Shown: positions 1-10,059 of the stretch, one piece after another
Layout of the letters: each line of letters opens with the position of its first letter
Position numbering within the stretch: position 1 is the stretch's first letter
Assembly: GCA_016271365.2 (NCBI GenBank)
Contig: CM057454.1
Location: forward strand, 457,837,501 to 457,901,500
DNA length: 64,000 nt
Direction: 5' to 3'
Source: Neoceratodus forsteri
Taxonomy: Eukaryota; Chordata; Ceratodontiformes; Ceratodontidae
Program-made: the position numbers and the translations under genes
Notes under the pieces: model-generated
What the model saw: the letters and a program-made list of their open reading frames with translations, nothing else
The model's database searches: none
What the model was told of the DNA's origin: nothing

Positions 1-140
1 CAAGGTAATTATAGTGGGGGGTTGCAGGAAGTAGGCTGTTGGTTAACTAGAATCTGTGGCTTATCCAGTTGGTAGGAAAATGGGCAGACTGGGTGGGCCA
101 AGTGGTCCTTATCTGCCGTCAAAGTCTATGTTTCTATGTT
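1..140 (+). mobile_element. CR1-type LINE 3' end (truncated)
   Basis: The block at 82-140 (a gggcagactgggtgggcc start, then a 'ccttatctgccgtca' segment) ends in an octamer-like tail built from 'ctatgttt'. The same block occurs in reverse at 19523-19600 and 54190-54250. In both of those places it sits directly downstream of CR1-like C-terminal coding sequence. Octamer-type 3' tails are typical of CR1 LINEs. Only the 3' UTR is present; the coding part lies outside the window or was lost by 5' truncation. Confidence 0.75.
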
Positions 141-324
141 TAAAAGACAAACACATTACCAGAGCAGTTAAGAGCAGACATGGTTAAAGAAGTACAAAAA
201 AATAAGAGTTGGGTAACACTGAAGAGTGAAAAAGTGCTTGGTCATCACCAACGGGGACTGCAAATAAAAAAGGGGGTATATGAATCTGCCTTGATTTTAG
301 GGAATGTAATTAGTGTTTGTATTT

Positions 325-917
325 GACAGCTCTCCAGTGCCCAAGATAGATGATTTGTTGGACAGATTGGGAAGTGTCTAGTACATTAGTAACTTTGATC
401 TCACCAAAGGTTACTGACAAATTCTATTAGCTAAAGAATTCAGAGACAAAACTGCATTTTCCACTCCAGTTGGATTCTATCAGTTCACCATCATGCCATT
501 TGATTTACATGGTGCACCTGCTACATTCCAGCAGTACATGGATGTAATTCTAGCCTCTCACACTGGTTATTGTGCTGCTTACCTGGATGATGTTGTGGTG
601 TACAGTCTAGACTGGACAAGCCACTTGGAACACCTACAAGCTGTTATCCAATTTATCAAAAATGCAAGTCTGATCATTAATTCTACCAAATGCACATTAG
701 GCAGGCTAGAAACCAAATATTTGGTTTGTATTATGTTTTGGGCAATGGAGAAGTAAAACCAGAGATTTCCAAGACAGAAGTTGTAGTTAATCCTATCCCT
801 AAAACAAAGAAACATGTTAGGTCATTCTTAGGTCTGGCTGGTTACTCAAGGAGATTTGTTCCCAACTTTTCCCAGTTAGCTATTCCCTTCACTGAACTCA
901 CAAGGAACAGTACCTGA
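325..917 (+). pseudogene. Ty3/Gypsy pol remnant: reverse transcriptase
   Basis: Broken reading frames over this stretch give the typical Gypsy RT order. A 'NFDLTKGY' block near 390-412 is followed by 'AFSTPVGFYQF' (about 450-487), the 'MPFDLHGAPATFQQYMD' segment (493-543), and the active-site box YLDDVVVYS at about 577-603. After a frameshift near 715 the frame resumes as the connection domain, 'KKHVRSFLGLAGYSRRFVP' (about 810-867). There are stops near 378 and 412 and a frameshift before 720. It would have copied retrotransposon RNA in a Ty3/Gypsy LTR element. It is dead, with no protease or gag seen upstream in the window. Confidence 0.85.
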
Positions 918-934
918 AAATGTAAAATTGTCCC

Positions 935-1410
935 AAGAGTGTGATGAAGCTTTTTGGGTCATCAACATTATGTTCAGCCACTGTTTTAAGAAGTCAAAAT
1001 TTTGAGAAACAATTTCTGTTAGAGACAAATGCATCAGAGATAGGCCTAGGTGCAGTCCTGAGTCAGAATATAGATGGGAAGGAGCATCCTATTCTGTATA
1101 TCAGTAGGAAATTGCATGACAGAGAGAAAAAGTACTGCACTATTGAAAAAGAATGTCTTGCTGCAAAATGGGCAATGGAGTCCCTTACATTTTATTTGCT
1201 AGGAGCTGACTGTGTATGTACAACAGATCACAATCCTCTCTTTTGGCTTAATCAAATGAAGGATAAAAATCCCAGAATCACAAAATGGCACCTGGCACAA
1301 CATTAATTTAAATTCAAAGTGCTGCACGAATCAGGAAAAGAGAATGTCAATGGTGAATTTCTGTCAAGTGATGCTTCAGGAACTGAAAATTCAGAAGGTT
1401 GAAAAGAAAG
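935..1410 (+). pseudogene. Ty3/Gypsy pol remnant: RNase H
   Basis: The frame starting at 941 carries the Gypsy RNase H pattern: 'ETNASEIGLGAVLSQ' (aspartate replaced by asparagine in the usual D-A-S motif), 'HPILYISRKL', 'EKKYCTIEKECLAAKWAME' and the 'TDHNPLFWL' block. It then runs past a TAA at about 1305 into 'FKVLHESGKENVNGEFLS'. It follows the RT remnant at the expected distance, so both belong to one element. No integrase is recognisable downstream. Confidence 0.85.
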
Positions 1411-1987
1411 TGTGTGCTTAAGTGAAATGTTTGCTGTAACAGGTGTCACAAAAAGGGATACTGCATATGCAAAGAATTATAAAGGTTATAAGGTGATGTT
1501 AAAGGAAAAATAAAAGAAGGTTTTGGAAAACTGTTTTAAAAGAGAAAGACAAGTTCCCTATTACAGGGTGAGACCGGGTTGGGTAAGACCCTGTCCCATT
1601 TGTTATGCAGAGACAGCAAGAGAGTTAAAAGCAAGGATCTATTCTGTCCTCTCCTATTCTGTCACTTGTCTATCTCTTGCCCGTCTGATTTTATAATCAC
1701 ATTTTCCTTGTGGCACCTAGGAATTAGCCACTCCAGTCCCACAATTTACCCATTTTCTCCCTTCCTTCACTGCTGTTTCTAGTCTTTCTTTCTTTCTTCC
1801 TTAGCTTCTCTGTGGTTAAAAAATATATCTGAATCTGTATGTGAAACTGGGATCTCCTGGTTTGCAAATGTATATAATTATACTGTTGAAATGAATGCAG
1901 AAAGCTATTTGGGTTTATCTGGAACACATGGGGTTAACCTTGACCTCCACAAGCTTGTTTGTTGAATTATCAACAGGAAATCAGCCC
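1411..1987. other. Unassigned stretch after Gypsy pol
   Basis: About 575 bp with no convincing coding frame. It lies where a Gypsy integrase or 3' LTR would be expected, but I see no zinc-binding HHCC or DDE pattern. A short pyrimidine-rich run (TTTC-type) is present near 1785-1800. Confidence 0.5.
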
Positions 1988-2753
1988 TGAGACAGGGGCC
2001 TGATTCCAGAATGCCTTACACATGGCACAAGGTGATTTATGCCAGACCCTATGGTGTAAATCACATCTTGAGTCATGTATTCCACAAGTCACGATTCCAG
2101 GAGGCGGCTTGCACCATGCTGTATGCAGGTTGTGCCAAAGGTGGGCTCCACTACCCACTATGCCCACAACCTGCTGCGGCATGGCTTAAGGGTGGGTTAC
2201 CTCAGCACCTGTACCCTATTCCAAAAGGGCGGCTGCCGTAACCTACGTACAGAATTCCAAGTCGGTACATGGCACTGCGGGGTTAGACCAGCATGGAGGT
2301 GGTCTAAGGGGCATCTGTCCTGGCAAAATGACAGATACCCTCCCAGAGCACCATGAATCACACATTGCCATGCATCCCTGCCACCCCCAGCATGGTGATG
2401 CCCCACACTCCCTGTATTTTGGGGTGCCACCAGGTCCATAGTGTGCCATGCCCCCCCTTGTGGCTGTGCCAACCAGCCAACTCTCCATGGTCCCCTGAGG
2501 CTTGTGGGTATGGTATGGAGTGAGGGAGGCTCCCGGGGGGGCAGTTATTGGTGGTTTGTGACTTGCAGCACTGAGATCCATTGTGCCATTCCCGTGGCGC
2601 AAACCTGTGGCTGCCACAAGTCATGGGTCATAGGTGCCGGGGACCCTGCCTGTCTTGGAATAGGGTGCAGGGTCTCTGGTGTAGTGCCAGATGGTGCAAC
2701 TCGCATACACCCATGAGTTGCACCATGCAACTTGGAATCAGACCCAGGATGTC
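1988..2753. mobile_element. Candidate non-autonomous DNA transposon (GC-rich, imperfect TIRs)
   Basis: The left end reads GACAGGGGCCTGATTCCA. The reverse complement of the right end (about 2732-2752) reads GACATCCTGGGTCTGATTCCA, an imperfect terminal inverted repeat. Inside the left end is a subterminal inverted pair, GTGATTTATGCCA / TGGTGTAAATCAC (about 2030-2064). The body is GC-richer than its flanks. No transposase ORF is seen and I could not find a clean target-site duplication, so the class (hAT-like by style) and borders are tentative. Confidence 0.35.
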
Positions 2754-2755
2754 TT

Positions 2756-3130
2756 AATTGGTTGCACCTGTTAAGAAGACTAATGTACTTTTCAGGCTGC
2801 TTACAGGAAAGAAATTGACAAATTCTTAATATATTTTGTAGAACATGGATGGTGTAATTTACAAGAATGGGATGCAGAATTTAATTACAAGGGAAACATC
2901 TTATATAAAGAGAGCAATGTTTTGTTTAGAGAGAGAGAGGAAGATTTTAAAGAGACTCTCAGATGAAGGACTTCTGTTTGTTTGATCTGCCTGTATCAAG
3001 AGCTATCCTGCACAATTTCATTTTCTTTTTTTATTGTTATTGATGATAATAAAAAGCTATTTGTGAATTTTATAACTTCTCCTGGTTTGCCTATTCTTCC
3101 TGACCTATGCCTCGATGAGAAGCCAAAACA
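2756..3130 (+). repeat. Possible solo or 3' LTR
   Basis: A TATA-like box (TATATAAAG, about 2892-2900) is followed about 155 bp later by a poly(A) signal (AATAAA, about 3047-3052). This is the spacing of an LTR R region. It lies downstream of the Gypsy pol remnant on the same strand. No second LTR copy is in the window to confirm the borders, so this is only a suggestion. Confidence 0.3.
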
Positions 3131-3149
3131 GACATAGACTGAGGTACTG

Positions 3150-3700
3150 GGAGAGGTAATACAAAAGTACCTCCTAACCCAATGAGTTTGGAAGCCAACC
3201 ACAGAAGGGGCTATATTGGACATAGGGCTATCCAGTGGGAACAGCATTGGAGAGGTCAGAGTAAAGGAGCCACTCTGGACAAGTGACCACAACTCAGTAT
3301 GGCTTAATGTCATGCTGGAAATCCAATGCTCAACTTCAAGGACAGTCATCCTGGCTGGATCTCAGAAGGGTTAATTTTGAAAGGTGGGGAAGTTAATTCA
3401 GAAGAAACTTGTGGGGGAGAGTGAGGGAGCTGAGACAAAGTGGGAAATCATAAAGCAGACAATTGTAGAGGCAACTCTTTCCTGTTTAAGGTGGGTAGTA
3501 AAGAAAAAGAAACACAAAACAACACTTTGGTTCTTGAAGGAAGTGGCAGAAACAGTAAGGGTAAAGAGGGCAGCTTCTAGGCAATACAAGTACAATCAAT
3601 AATTCAGACTTACACAGTCTCATATAAAGCATGCACAAAATAGAGATCTGGAGGCACAAGCAACTGAGGAGGAAGAACATATACTGTGTGAGCTGTAGAA
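3150..3700 (+). pseudogene. CR1-like LINE fragment (end of endonuclease plus linker)
   Basis: The translation at about 3200-3320 gives a late endonuclease motif, 'GNSIGEVRVKEPLWTSDHNS', with the SDH triad of APE endonucleases. The 72-codon frame from 3384 continues as the basic linker before the RT. The style matches the CR1 endonuclease end at 63.8 kb. The element is truncated on both sides. Confidence 0.7.
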
Positions 3701-3703
3701 ACA

Positions 3704-6700
3704 GACTTGTACAAGATATTAATAACTAAAGATAAATATAATTCTCTAGTAGAAAAGAGAGCTGTGTCTATTCTTAATAGATCTAAAGCAAAGCCCTTTT
3801 ACCTAGGTCAGAAATCAGACATATTATTGTCATGGCAAATAAGGGTAAAAAGACTAGTACAATTGCAGATAAGATTAAAGATGAACAGTTGCATCTAACA
3901 ACAGATCCAAGGAGGATAAATCAAATATTGATGCAATATTTCACTAAGTTCTAAACACCAGAGTCAATTCCATCTACATATAAAAATATTGATTTTTTTT
4001 TAAATCAAAATAACCTTTAACAAAAATTATGAGAGAATAAAAATTAGGTTAGAATTTTCCCTAGTACATTACAATTCTAGTAAACTACCTATCCCAGATG
4101 GAGTACCAAGTGAACTATATAAAACATTAATGATAATTTAGCACCATGTTTAGTCTAGCTGTTTAATGTACTCAAAGACATAGGTGAGCTTCCACCCTCC
4201 CTCAATGAAGCCCTCATAATTCTATTATTAAAGGAAGTGAAATCTGCAGACATATGTTCATTAGATAGGCCAATTTTCCTATTACACTCTGATTATATAT
4301 TTTTTTCAAACATACTGTATTATTGACTAGACTAAGTACAGTAGTGGCTCAATTGGTTAATAGGGATCAGGCGGACTTCAATGAGGGAAGGCATCTAACA
4401 CACGCCATTAGTCGTACATTGAATTTGATGGAACAAGCTGTGGAGTCAAACACTGCCTTGGTAGCATTAGATGCAGATAAGACCTTTGACAGGATGGACT
4501 GGGATTTTTTGTTGTCCCCCTGTTGAGCAGTGGTATAGATATAAATATGGTGACTTGGTTAAAGCAATATGTAAAAATGCGTGCATAGATTTGCTCAAAC
4601 TCTTTAATATCAGAGGAGGTTAAAGTACTAAGGGGAACTTGTCAGGGCTGCCCCTTATCCCCTAGTTGTTTTAGCTTTATACAGTATATGGAGCCCTTTG
4701 TTTAGTGTGTTAGACATACTATGGAGGGAATAACTGTCAAAGTAATACATCATCATATATAATTATATGTTGGTGATGTTTTGATGTGTTTGGTTAAATA
4801 TCTCCTGTAATATTTTGCTTGAACTTGTAGGGAAATTCGCCATGTTATCAGGGCAAAAACCCAAAATAAACCCAAATAGGACAAAATGGAGGTTATGTTA
4901 TTTTTTTTTTGGTATCTTCTATTTTTGCTCCCACTGAAGCCTGGGCATCCTTCTAGGGTGCTTGCTTGATGAGGTTACTACCCCCTGCCTGAACTCATCA
5001 TCTCTGGATGGACTACCCCGACCACCCAGGCAGGCCTAGCCCCCTGGATCACCTCCCAGGGTGGGTCCGCCCTCCCTTGGTGGCCTATCTGTAATTAGAG
5101 AAGTCTTACCTGGGTGATGGGTTGGCCCTGGAGTCCTCCATAGTGACGGGCCGACGGTGGGATGTGAGCCTGTCCCTGGAACCCTCTTCATCTCCATGGT
5201 GCTTCAGCATTCTTTTTCCATGTTTTTGTGTGTCCCCTGAAGTGTGGCAGTGCAATGACATCATTCCACGGACATCTGCCGCACTCCTCCCTCTACTTTG
5301 GCCCTAAGCTTGAGTAGTGCCTCTGGTCTCAACCCGGGTCTGCTATTATGCCTGGCAAGCCCTGGATCCCTCACCAGAGAGAGGAGAGCAGTCCATCTGA
5401 TGCTTGATCCTCTCTCTCCCCTGCTGACTCCTGGTGCCAAAGCTTGTTCCTGAACTCGGGTCGCCGGTGTGGCGCAAGGTAAGACGACCAGCGCCTCAGC
5501 CCTCAGCATCACCGGGCCGGTGCCTGGAGGTTATGTTATGTTATTACATAAAGAATCTCATTGTCAGTACAATTTTGTGACTTATCCTAAAGCATCTTTG
5601 AGATACTTAGGAATAATTTTGACTAAAAATCTAGATAATCTTTGCTCTTTAGGTCTCTCATGGGCAAAGCAACTACTGATCAGGAGATTGTCCTTTTTTC
5701 CATTGACTCTGATGGGAAAGACAACTATAATAAAGATGAAAGCCTCTTCTAGTTTCTGGTTTTTGTTTCCAGTCCTCCCCATGACAGTTTTAAATTAGTT
5801 GCTTGCTGGTTTAGAAAAAAAAAAATCTTATGGCAAAATAAAACTAATGCGTATGTGAATAGAAAAGTTATGTGGTTCAATGAATTTTTCAGAAATTTAT
5901 CTTCCAGACTTTTACTTGCCCTATATTGATTGAATCCTCTTGCTGTGATGGTCTTCGCTCTTGTGGTTTCACCGTGCGGTCGGCATACCCCCTATATTGC
6001 TGCTCAATGTAAAAAATTTTTTTTCTTTGAATGCGCCTTGTACAATGTGGATGACTTTGAAACTAAGCACCACTCCTCTTACAGAAATGAGTCATATGTT
6101 GACTATATCTGTGTTCTGCAACCATAAATTAAAGGATACACCTTCCTTCATGAAAACTTCAACAAAATATGGAAGGAAACATGTTTTCTACTAGGACACA
6201 GAATTTAAATTTCTCGTTATTCTCTGATCACTAGTAATTGTTATTTGGACAATTTGGAGTCATATCATATTTGGAAATTTTAGAAATCTAAGGGTCTGCA
6301 TAAAATGAGGGACTTGTATGTGAATAAAAAATTAATGGACTTTAATCTCAAAAAGGATAAATTCCTTTTATTGGCTGGAGATTACTTACCTTTTTTGGGT
6401 ATAAGAAATTACATTAGAAACCATTGGGATCTAAAATAAAGTATACCACTATCTCCTATGGAAGAATTATTTCATGCTAGTGAAAATAATTAGAAAATGA
6501 TTGGTAAAGTATCAAAACAAATTAAAGAGCATGTACTGGATCTTCTGAAGAATGCCTGGGATAACAAACTGGAAGCTAAGATAAATCAGGAGGAATACAA
6601 ACAAGCTTTCAGTTACTCAGTACAGGGTGCTAAAAGTATAGGATTCAGACAAATCCAATTTAATATTGTGCATAGAATATATTATAATTACTGGTGACCC

Positions 6701-6712
6701 CCTTTATTGCAC
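3704..6712 (+). pseudogene. L1-clade LINE ORF2 remnant, split by a SINE-like insertion
   Basis: Decayed L1 ORF2 on the plus strand. Recognisable parts in order: a pre-RT block 'FYLGQKSDILLSWQIR' (about 3810-3843), an RT block with 'VNRDQADFNEGRHL' and 'ALDADKTFDRMDWDFL' (4360-4515), a 'GTCQGCPLSP' block (about 4637-4666), a degraded active-site region 'YVGDVLMCL' (about 4765-4791), then after the insertion 'LRYLGIILTKNL' (5600-5635), 'LTLMGKTTIIKMKAS' (5705-5750), and a late ORF2 block ending 'FRQIQFNIVHRIYYNYW' (about 6647-6697). The 625-bp retroposon at 4901-5525 interrupts it. 5920-6200 inside the span is not clearly L1. Confidence 0.75.
4901..5525 (-). mobile_element. SINE-like retroposon, copy A (625 bp)
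   Basis: The 13-bp sequence GGAGGTTATGTTA is at 4888-4900 and again at 5526-5538. Between them is a GC-rich block that ends, on the minus strand, in an A-run (T-run at 4901-4910). Removing it restores the L1 ORF2 frame context on both sides. Its 5' part (5525 downwards) matches copy B at 12293-12897 and copy C at 49983. Shared landmarks are a GCCACACCGGC-like segment, a 'TTC(A/G)GGAAC' segment and a 'GGACTGCTCTCC' segment. There is no long ORF. TSD length and poly(A) suggest L1-type retrotransposition. Confidence 0.8.
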
Positions 6713-6871
6713 GGTTAACAGGGATCTTTCAAATGCCATAATAACCAGAAAACCAGTTATTACATTATTCTGAAAACTCTCTTTCAGTAGCATTGTCAAT
6801 CTCAGTTCATGCGCCACCTCATTGGCTCACACTCTGTGGGTGGGCGGGTGTAACGCTTTTTGTTTTCCTTT

Positions 6872-7066
6872 TTTTTTTTTTTTAACCAGGTGAGGCACAC
6901 TAAGCTGAAAGCTTGTTTACAGGTGCAACCTGGGAGCACAGGGAAGTTAAGTGACTTGCTCAGGGTCACACAGTATGCAAGTAGGGGCTGTGAGATTCAA
7001 ACCCAGGTCTCCAGGTTTGCAGCTCAGACCCTTAAACTACTGCGCTATACTGCCTCCCTAACTTCA
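6872..7066 (-). mobile_element. MIR/CORE-like tRNA SINE
   Basis: Read on the minus strand this is a tRNA-like head ending near 7060 (A-box-like TATAGCGCAGTAG), a 'gggtttgaatctcac' B-box-like segment, a CORE-like 'TGTGTGACCCTGAGCAAGTCACTTAACTTCC' region (at 6938-6970) and a 3' end ending 'cacctggttaa'. The same family appears at 8413-8634 and 62558-62795. The CORE segment resembles that of vertebrate MIR elements. Confidence 0.75.
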
Positions 7067-7509
7067 ACAAACATGGCGGCCCTGTTTCTTCATTACCAGT
7101 GAGCTGCAGTGATCATTAGCCTCTCAGTCTCACAGGTAATGTATTACTTTATTTTAGTATTTATCTGGTTAATCCTGCCTTTCAAACCTAAAAAATACAT
7201 TTGGTTGATCTTGCTTTTCATATGCCTTGGGCAGAGCTTTGGCAGACAGCAGGGCAGACAGTGACTGTGATCGGGGACTCTGGGAATGGATCATCTGACT
7301 CACTTCTATCATCAGTACTGTTGCGGTTCCACAGTGCATTAAAAAAAAAAGACAAGAAAAGAAAAACGTCTGTGCTGCAGAGGGAGAGATAGTGTGTATA
7401 TGTGTGTGTGTGTGTATGTGTGTGTTTGTGCCTGTGTCTGTGTCTCTGACAACAGCAGTGCTCCACTAACTATACCATCACTTACGTGTTGAAGGAAAAA
7501 AACTCCCTG
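7067..7509. other. Unassigned stretch with a TG microsatellite
   Basis: No gene seen. A TG/TGTG simple repeat occupies about 7395-7447. The rest is unique-looking sequence leading into the hairpin array. Confidence 0.5.
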
Positions 7510-7700
7510 CACCGGTAATTATAAAAAATAAAGGCTATACAACTGTGTTGTTATGGATTATTTTTTATATACCCTCGGTGTGTGATAACCTAATAAACTT
7601 CTTGAGCTTTGCTGTCAAAGTTTATGGTTCATCACACACCTAGGGTGTGCAAAAGAAAATCCATAGCACACAGTTACATAGCCATTATTCTCCACACGGC
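7510..7700. repeat. Long imperfect palindrome 1 of composite element
   Basis: The sequence folds back on itself around position 7608. The left arm carries GGCTATACAACTGTG, TATGGATT, and ACCCTCGGTGTGTGATAACC. The right arm is its reverse complement with scattered changes (GGTTCATCACACACCTAGGGT, AATCCATAGCACACAG, CATAGCC). The arms are about 85-95 bp. It directly abuts the next palindrome. Confidence 0.75.
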
Positions 7701-7885
7701 CTTTTTGGGACCCCTCCTCATGAAGAATGCCAGTGTCATTTTGTTCACTTGTCCAGAAAGGTGATTTCACAGAGTGATTGTGCCATTCTGTGCTACAGGT
7801 GCAAAAACACATTTTGGGCAGGATGTTAAAAATGACAGCTGTACTGTTAAAAAAGAGGTGTGCAAAAATGGCAATGTTGAAAATC
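7697..7885. repeat. Long imperfect palindrome 2 of composite element
   Basis: The centre is near 7790. The left arm (ACGGCCTTTTTGGGACCCC ... CCAGTGTCATTTT) pairs with the right arm (AAAAATGACAGCTGTACTG ... GTGCAAAAATGGCAATGTTG). Pairing is weaker than in palindromes 1 and 3 but continues over most of the block. Confidence 0.6.
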
Positions 7886-7944
7886 TGGAGTGCAAAAACT
7901 GGTGAAGTTAGCGTGCGTAGAAACTACACAATGCACGCTTGTAA

Positions 7945-8190
7945 CACAGTAATTTTTTTTTGAGTTTTTTTCCACCAGATTTGTAACATGGGCTTTTTGG
8001 GACGCCACCTCATGGACAGTGGCACTGTCATTTTGTTAATCGGTCCTGAAAGGTGATTCCGCACAGCGACAGTGAAATCACCTTTCAGGACCCTGTAATG
8101 AAATGACAGTGACATTGTTCATGAAGTGGAGTCCCAAGAGCCCCATGTTGAAAATTTGGGGCCAAAATTTAAAAAATGGCTGATTTATCA
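7945..8190. repeat. Long imperfect palindrome 3 of composite element
   Basis: The centre is near 8066. The inner arms contain GGTCCTGAAAGGTGATT and AATCACCTTTCAGGACC, which are exact complements. The outer arms contain TTTTTGGGACGCCACCTCATG against CATGAAGTGGAGTCCCAAGAG. Homology to the arms continues out to the AAATTTGG-type segments. Total length is about 245 bp with nearly no loop. Related arms occur at 41090-41575. Confidence 0.85.
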
Positions 8191-8219
8191 ACTTAAGTTG
8201 AAAACCCATTGAATGCCAT

Positions 8220-8412
8220 TATAGCATGCTTACCTTTGATTCTTCAGTTTGCGGTTTGGCTTTAAAGAGTGCAGATGTGTCTTGGTCCAGAAAAGATGAC
8301 AGCATCGACTTCAGAGAGGTAAGTATGGGGCAAGTGGGGTGCGGGGAGGTGGGTGCTCAGTGGGAGGGTGGGGATGGGGAGGGGGATTGGGGCGGCGACA
8401 AGGGACTTTTTT
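8220..8412 (+). other. Segment shared with 40771-41010, carrying splice-like signals
   Basis: This block matches, in reverse orientation, the minus strand of about 41010-40790. Shared landmarks are 'TTC(T/C)TCAGTT', a GGTAAGTA donor-like site (8318-8325 here; 40931-40938 on the minus strand there), 'TGGGTGCT(C/G)AGTGGG' and 'CGACAAGGGACT'. Polypyrimidine-AG acceptor-like sites follow at 8678, 8846 and 8891 here, and at 40813 and 40771 there. A remnant of an intron-bearing transposon gene is one reading, but I see no recognisable protein. Confidence 0.55.
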
Positions 8413-8634
8413 TTTTTTTTTAAGTCTTTGGTAAGCAGGTAAGGCCCACTAGGCAAAAGTGCCTGTTTTCAGGGGTGACCTGGGAGCACTGGGCAGTTAA
8501 ATGACTTGCTCAGAGTCACACAGTATGCAAGTAGAGGTTGTGAGGATCAAACCCAGGTCTGGTCTGCTGGATGTACCAAGCTCATTCATAGCTCATTACT
8601 CTAACCTCTAGGCTATACTGCCAGCCACAAAAGG
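8413..8634 (-). mobile_element. MIR/CORE-like tRNA SINE
   Basis: This is a minus-strand copy of the family at 62558-62795. It has the tRNA-like head near 8630 (TATAGCCTAGAGG A-box), the B-box-like segment near 8550, the CORE-like segment (8496-8525), and the 3' terminal block with CCTGAAAACAGG near 8468. It interrupts the composite element at the CAAGGGACT sequence, next to a T-run. Confidence 0.85.
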
Positions 8635-9236
8635 TGAAAACAAAAAACATGTTGGGGGAAGGTTTTCTTTATTTACAGAAAAAAAATATGTATATATTTA
8701 GGCACACTGAGGTGGGCTCCCAGTGTGCCATGAGTTGGGGAGGGTGGGTATTTGATGCCGACATGGGGATTTGGCACCCAGATATCGACGGAGGGGAGAA
8801 AAAAAATCATGTTGGCAATGATGAGGGACCGTCTTCTTTTTTACAGATTAAAAAAAAAAAAATGTCAGGGAAAGATTTTCTTTATTTATAGGAAAAAAAT
8901 ATATATATACACATTTGGGCACACTGTGTTGGGCTCCCAGTGTGCCACATGAGTTGGGAGGGTGGGTACTTGATGCCAACATGGGGACTGGGCACCTTGA
9001 TGTCAGTGGGGGGGAGAAAAAAACATTTGGGCACACTGGGGTGGGCTCCCAATGTGCCACATTGGTAGGGGGGGACACATAGTGCTGACATAGGGATTGG
9101 GCACCCTGATGTTGGCATGGGGCAAATCAATAAATACATTTGGGCACACTGGAGTGGGCTCTCAGTGTGCCGCATGAGTTGGGGGGGCTACATAATGCCA
9201 ACACGGGGACTGTGGACCCCGATGTCGGCACAGGAG
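8635..9236. repeat. Tandem repeat, ~110-120 bp unit, four copies (two within a ~200-bp higher-order unit)
   Basis: Units begin 'GGGCACACTG' at about 8700, 8917, 9028 and 9145. Each contains 'GGGCTCCCAGTGTGCC' (itself an inverted pair with GGGCACACTG), 'GAGTTGGGGG', 'GCCAACATGGGGACTGGGCACC' type sequence and 'GATGTCGG'. The first two units are separated by an extra ~100 bp holding AG-type acceptor-like tracts. A weaker relative of the unit lies at 40490-40770 in the second locus. Confidence 0.8.
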
Positions 9237-9513
9237 GACAGCAACAGTGGGAGTGTGTGAATGACATTTTGCCGTTCACAACATGACAGCGCCAGCAGAA
9301 TTGCGCATGCGTGCGAGTTGTGCATGCACAGTTCATGCAACAGAATGCAGAAGTAACAGCCGAAATAGTGTGGCTGTTATTCCGTAGTGGCTGATTGTGG
9401 TGGACGGTTTCAAGCTCCTTTGGACATTCAGAAGGATACTTCCAAATGTCCAATGGAAGGCTCCACGATTGGACATTTTTAGAGCTACAATCCGATCCCA
9501 ATAGGGCTGTAGG
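9237..9513. other. Unassigned CpG/GCATGC-containing stretch
   Basis: No coding frame is convincing, although an open minus-strand frame crosses it. It contains GCGCATGCGTGCG and TGCATGCAC alternating purine-pyrimidine tracts near 9303-9333. It is the target of the ORF1-only L1 insertion that follows; the same sequence resumes at 11079. Confidence 0.45.
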
Positions 9514-9553
9514 CTCCACCCACAACCTTCTTCTTTTTTTTTTATACTTTATG

Positions 9554-9559
9554 TTTATT
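9554..9559 (-). terminator. Poly(A) signal of the ORF1-only element
   Basis: The minus strand reads AATAAA, followed about 15 bp later by the A-run that forms the element's 3' end. Confidence 0.7.
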
Positions 9560-10059
9560 GCATTTTGACAAAAGCAATTACATAGAGTGCAGTCATCTGT
9601 AAGGCATAATCTAAGAAGAAACATACAGATACATCCAATGTATATAGAAGTTATAAACCTATACAGAATTATATTAGGCAGTAGGTGGTAAACTGAAGTG
9701 TGCTTCATCAAAAGATAAAACGAAATGGCTACAGCCATCTAAGGCTTTTGGGGCACAAGTCCAAAATATATCAGTCTAAAATATTAAAGACTCAGCAACC
9801 AGTGTTAATATGTCCCCAAGTCCAGAATGGTTGTCTCTGCATAGTAAATGCTCAAGAAAACTGCCTGCACATCCCATCAATAAGCAATTAGCAACAAGAA
9901 ATCAGAAAATTTAACAAAATACTCTGGGCATCTGGCTCCACATCGTTAATGATGTGCTACCATATTGCCCAGAAATACTCATTTATTGAGCTAGAAGTAG
10001 CAGACTTAAAAGGTACTTAAAGTTCGGGTAAGACACAGAAGTCCAAAAACAACTCCAGT

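Noticed and set aside
2756..3130. Host gene promoter (TATA box with downstream poly(A) signal)
   Set aside because: The TATA-to-poly(A) spacing and position after Gypsy pol fit an LTR better, and no gene follows.
9127..9738. 203-codon minus-strand open frame as a transposase or gene
   Set aside because: It crosses the border of the ORF1-only L1 (9528) and runs into the 110-bp tandem units; no motif survives inspection.
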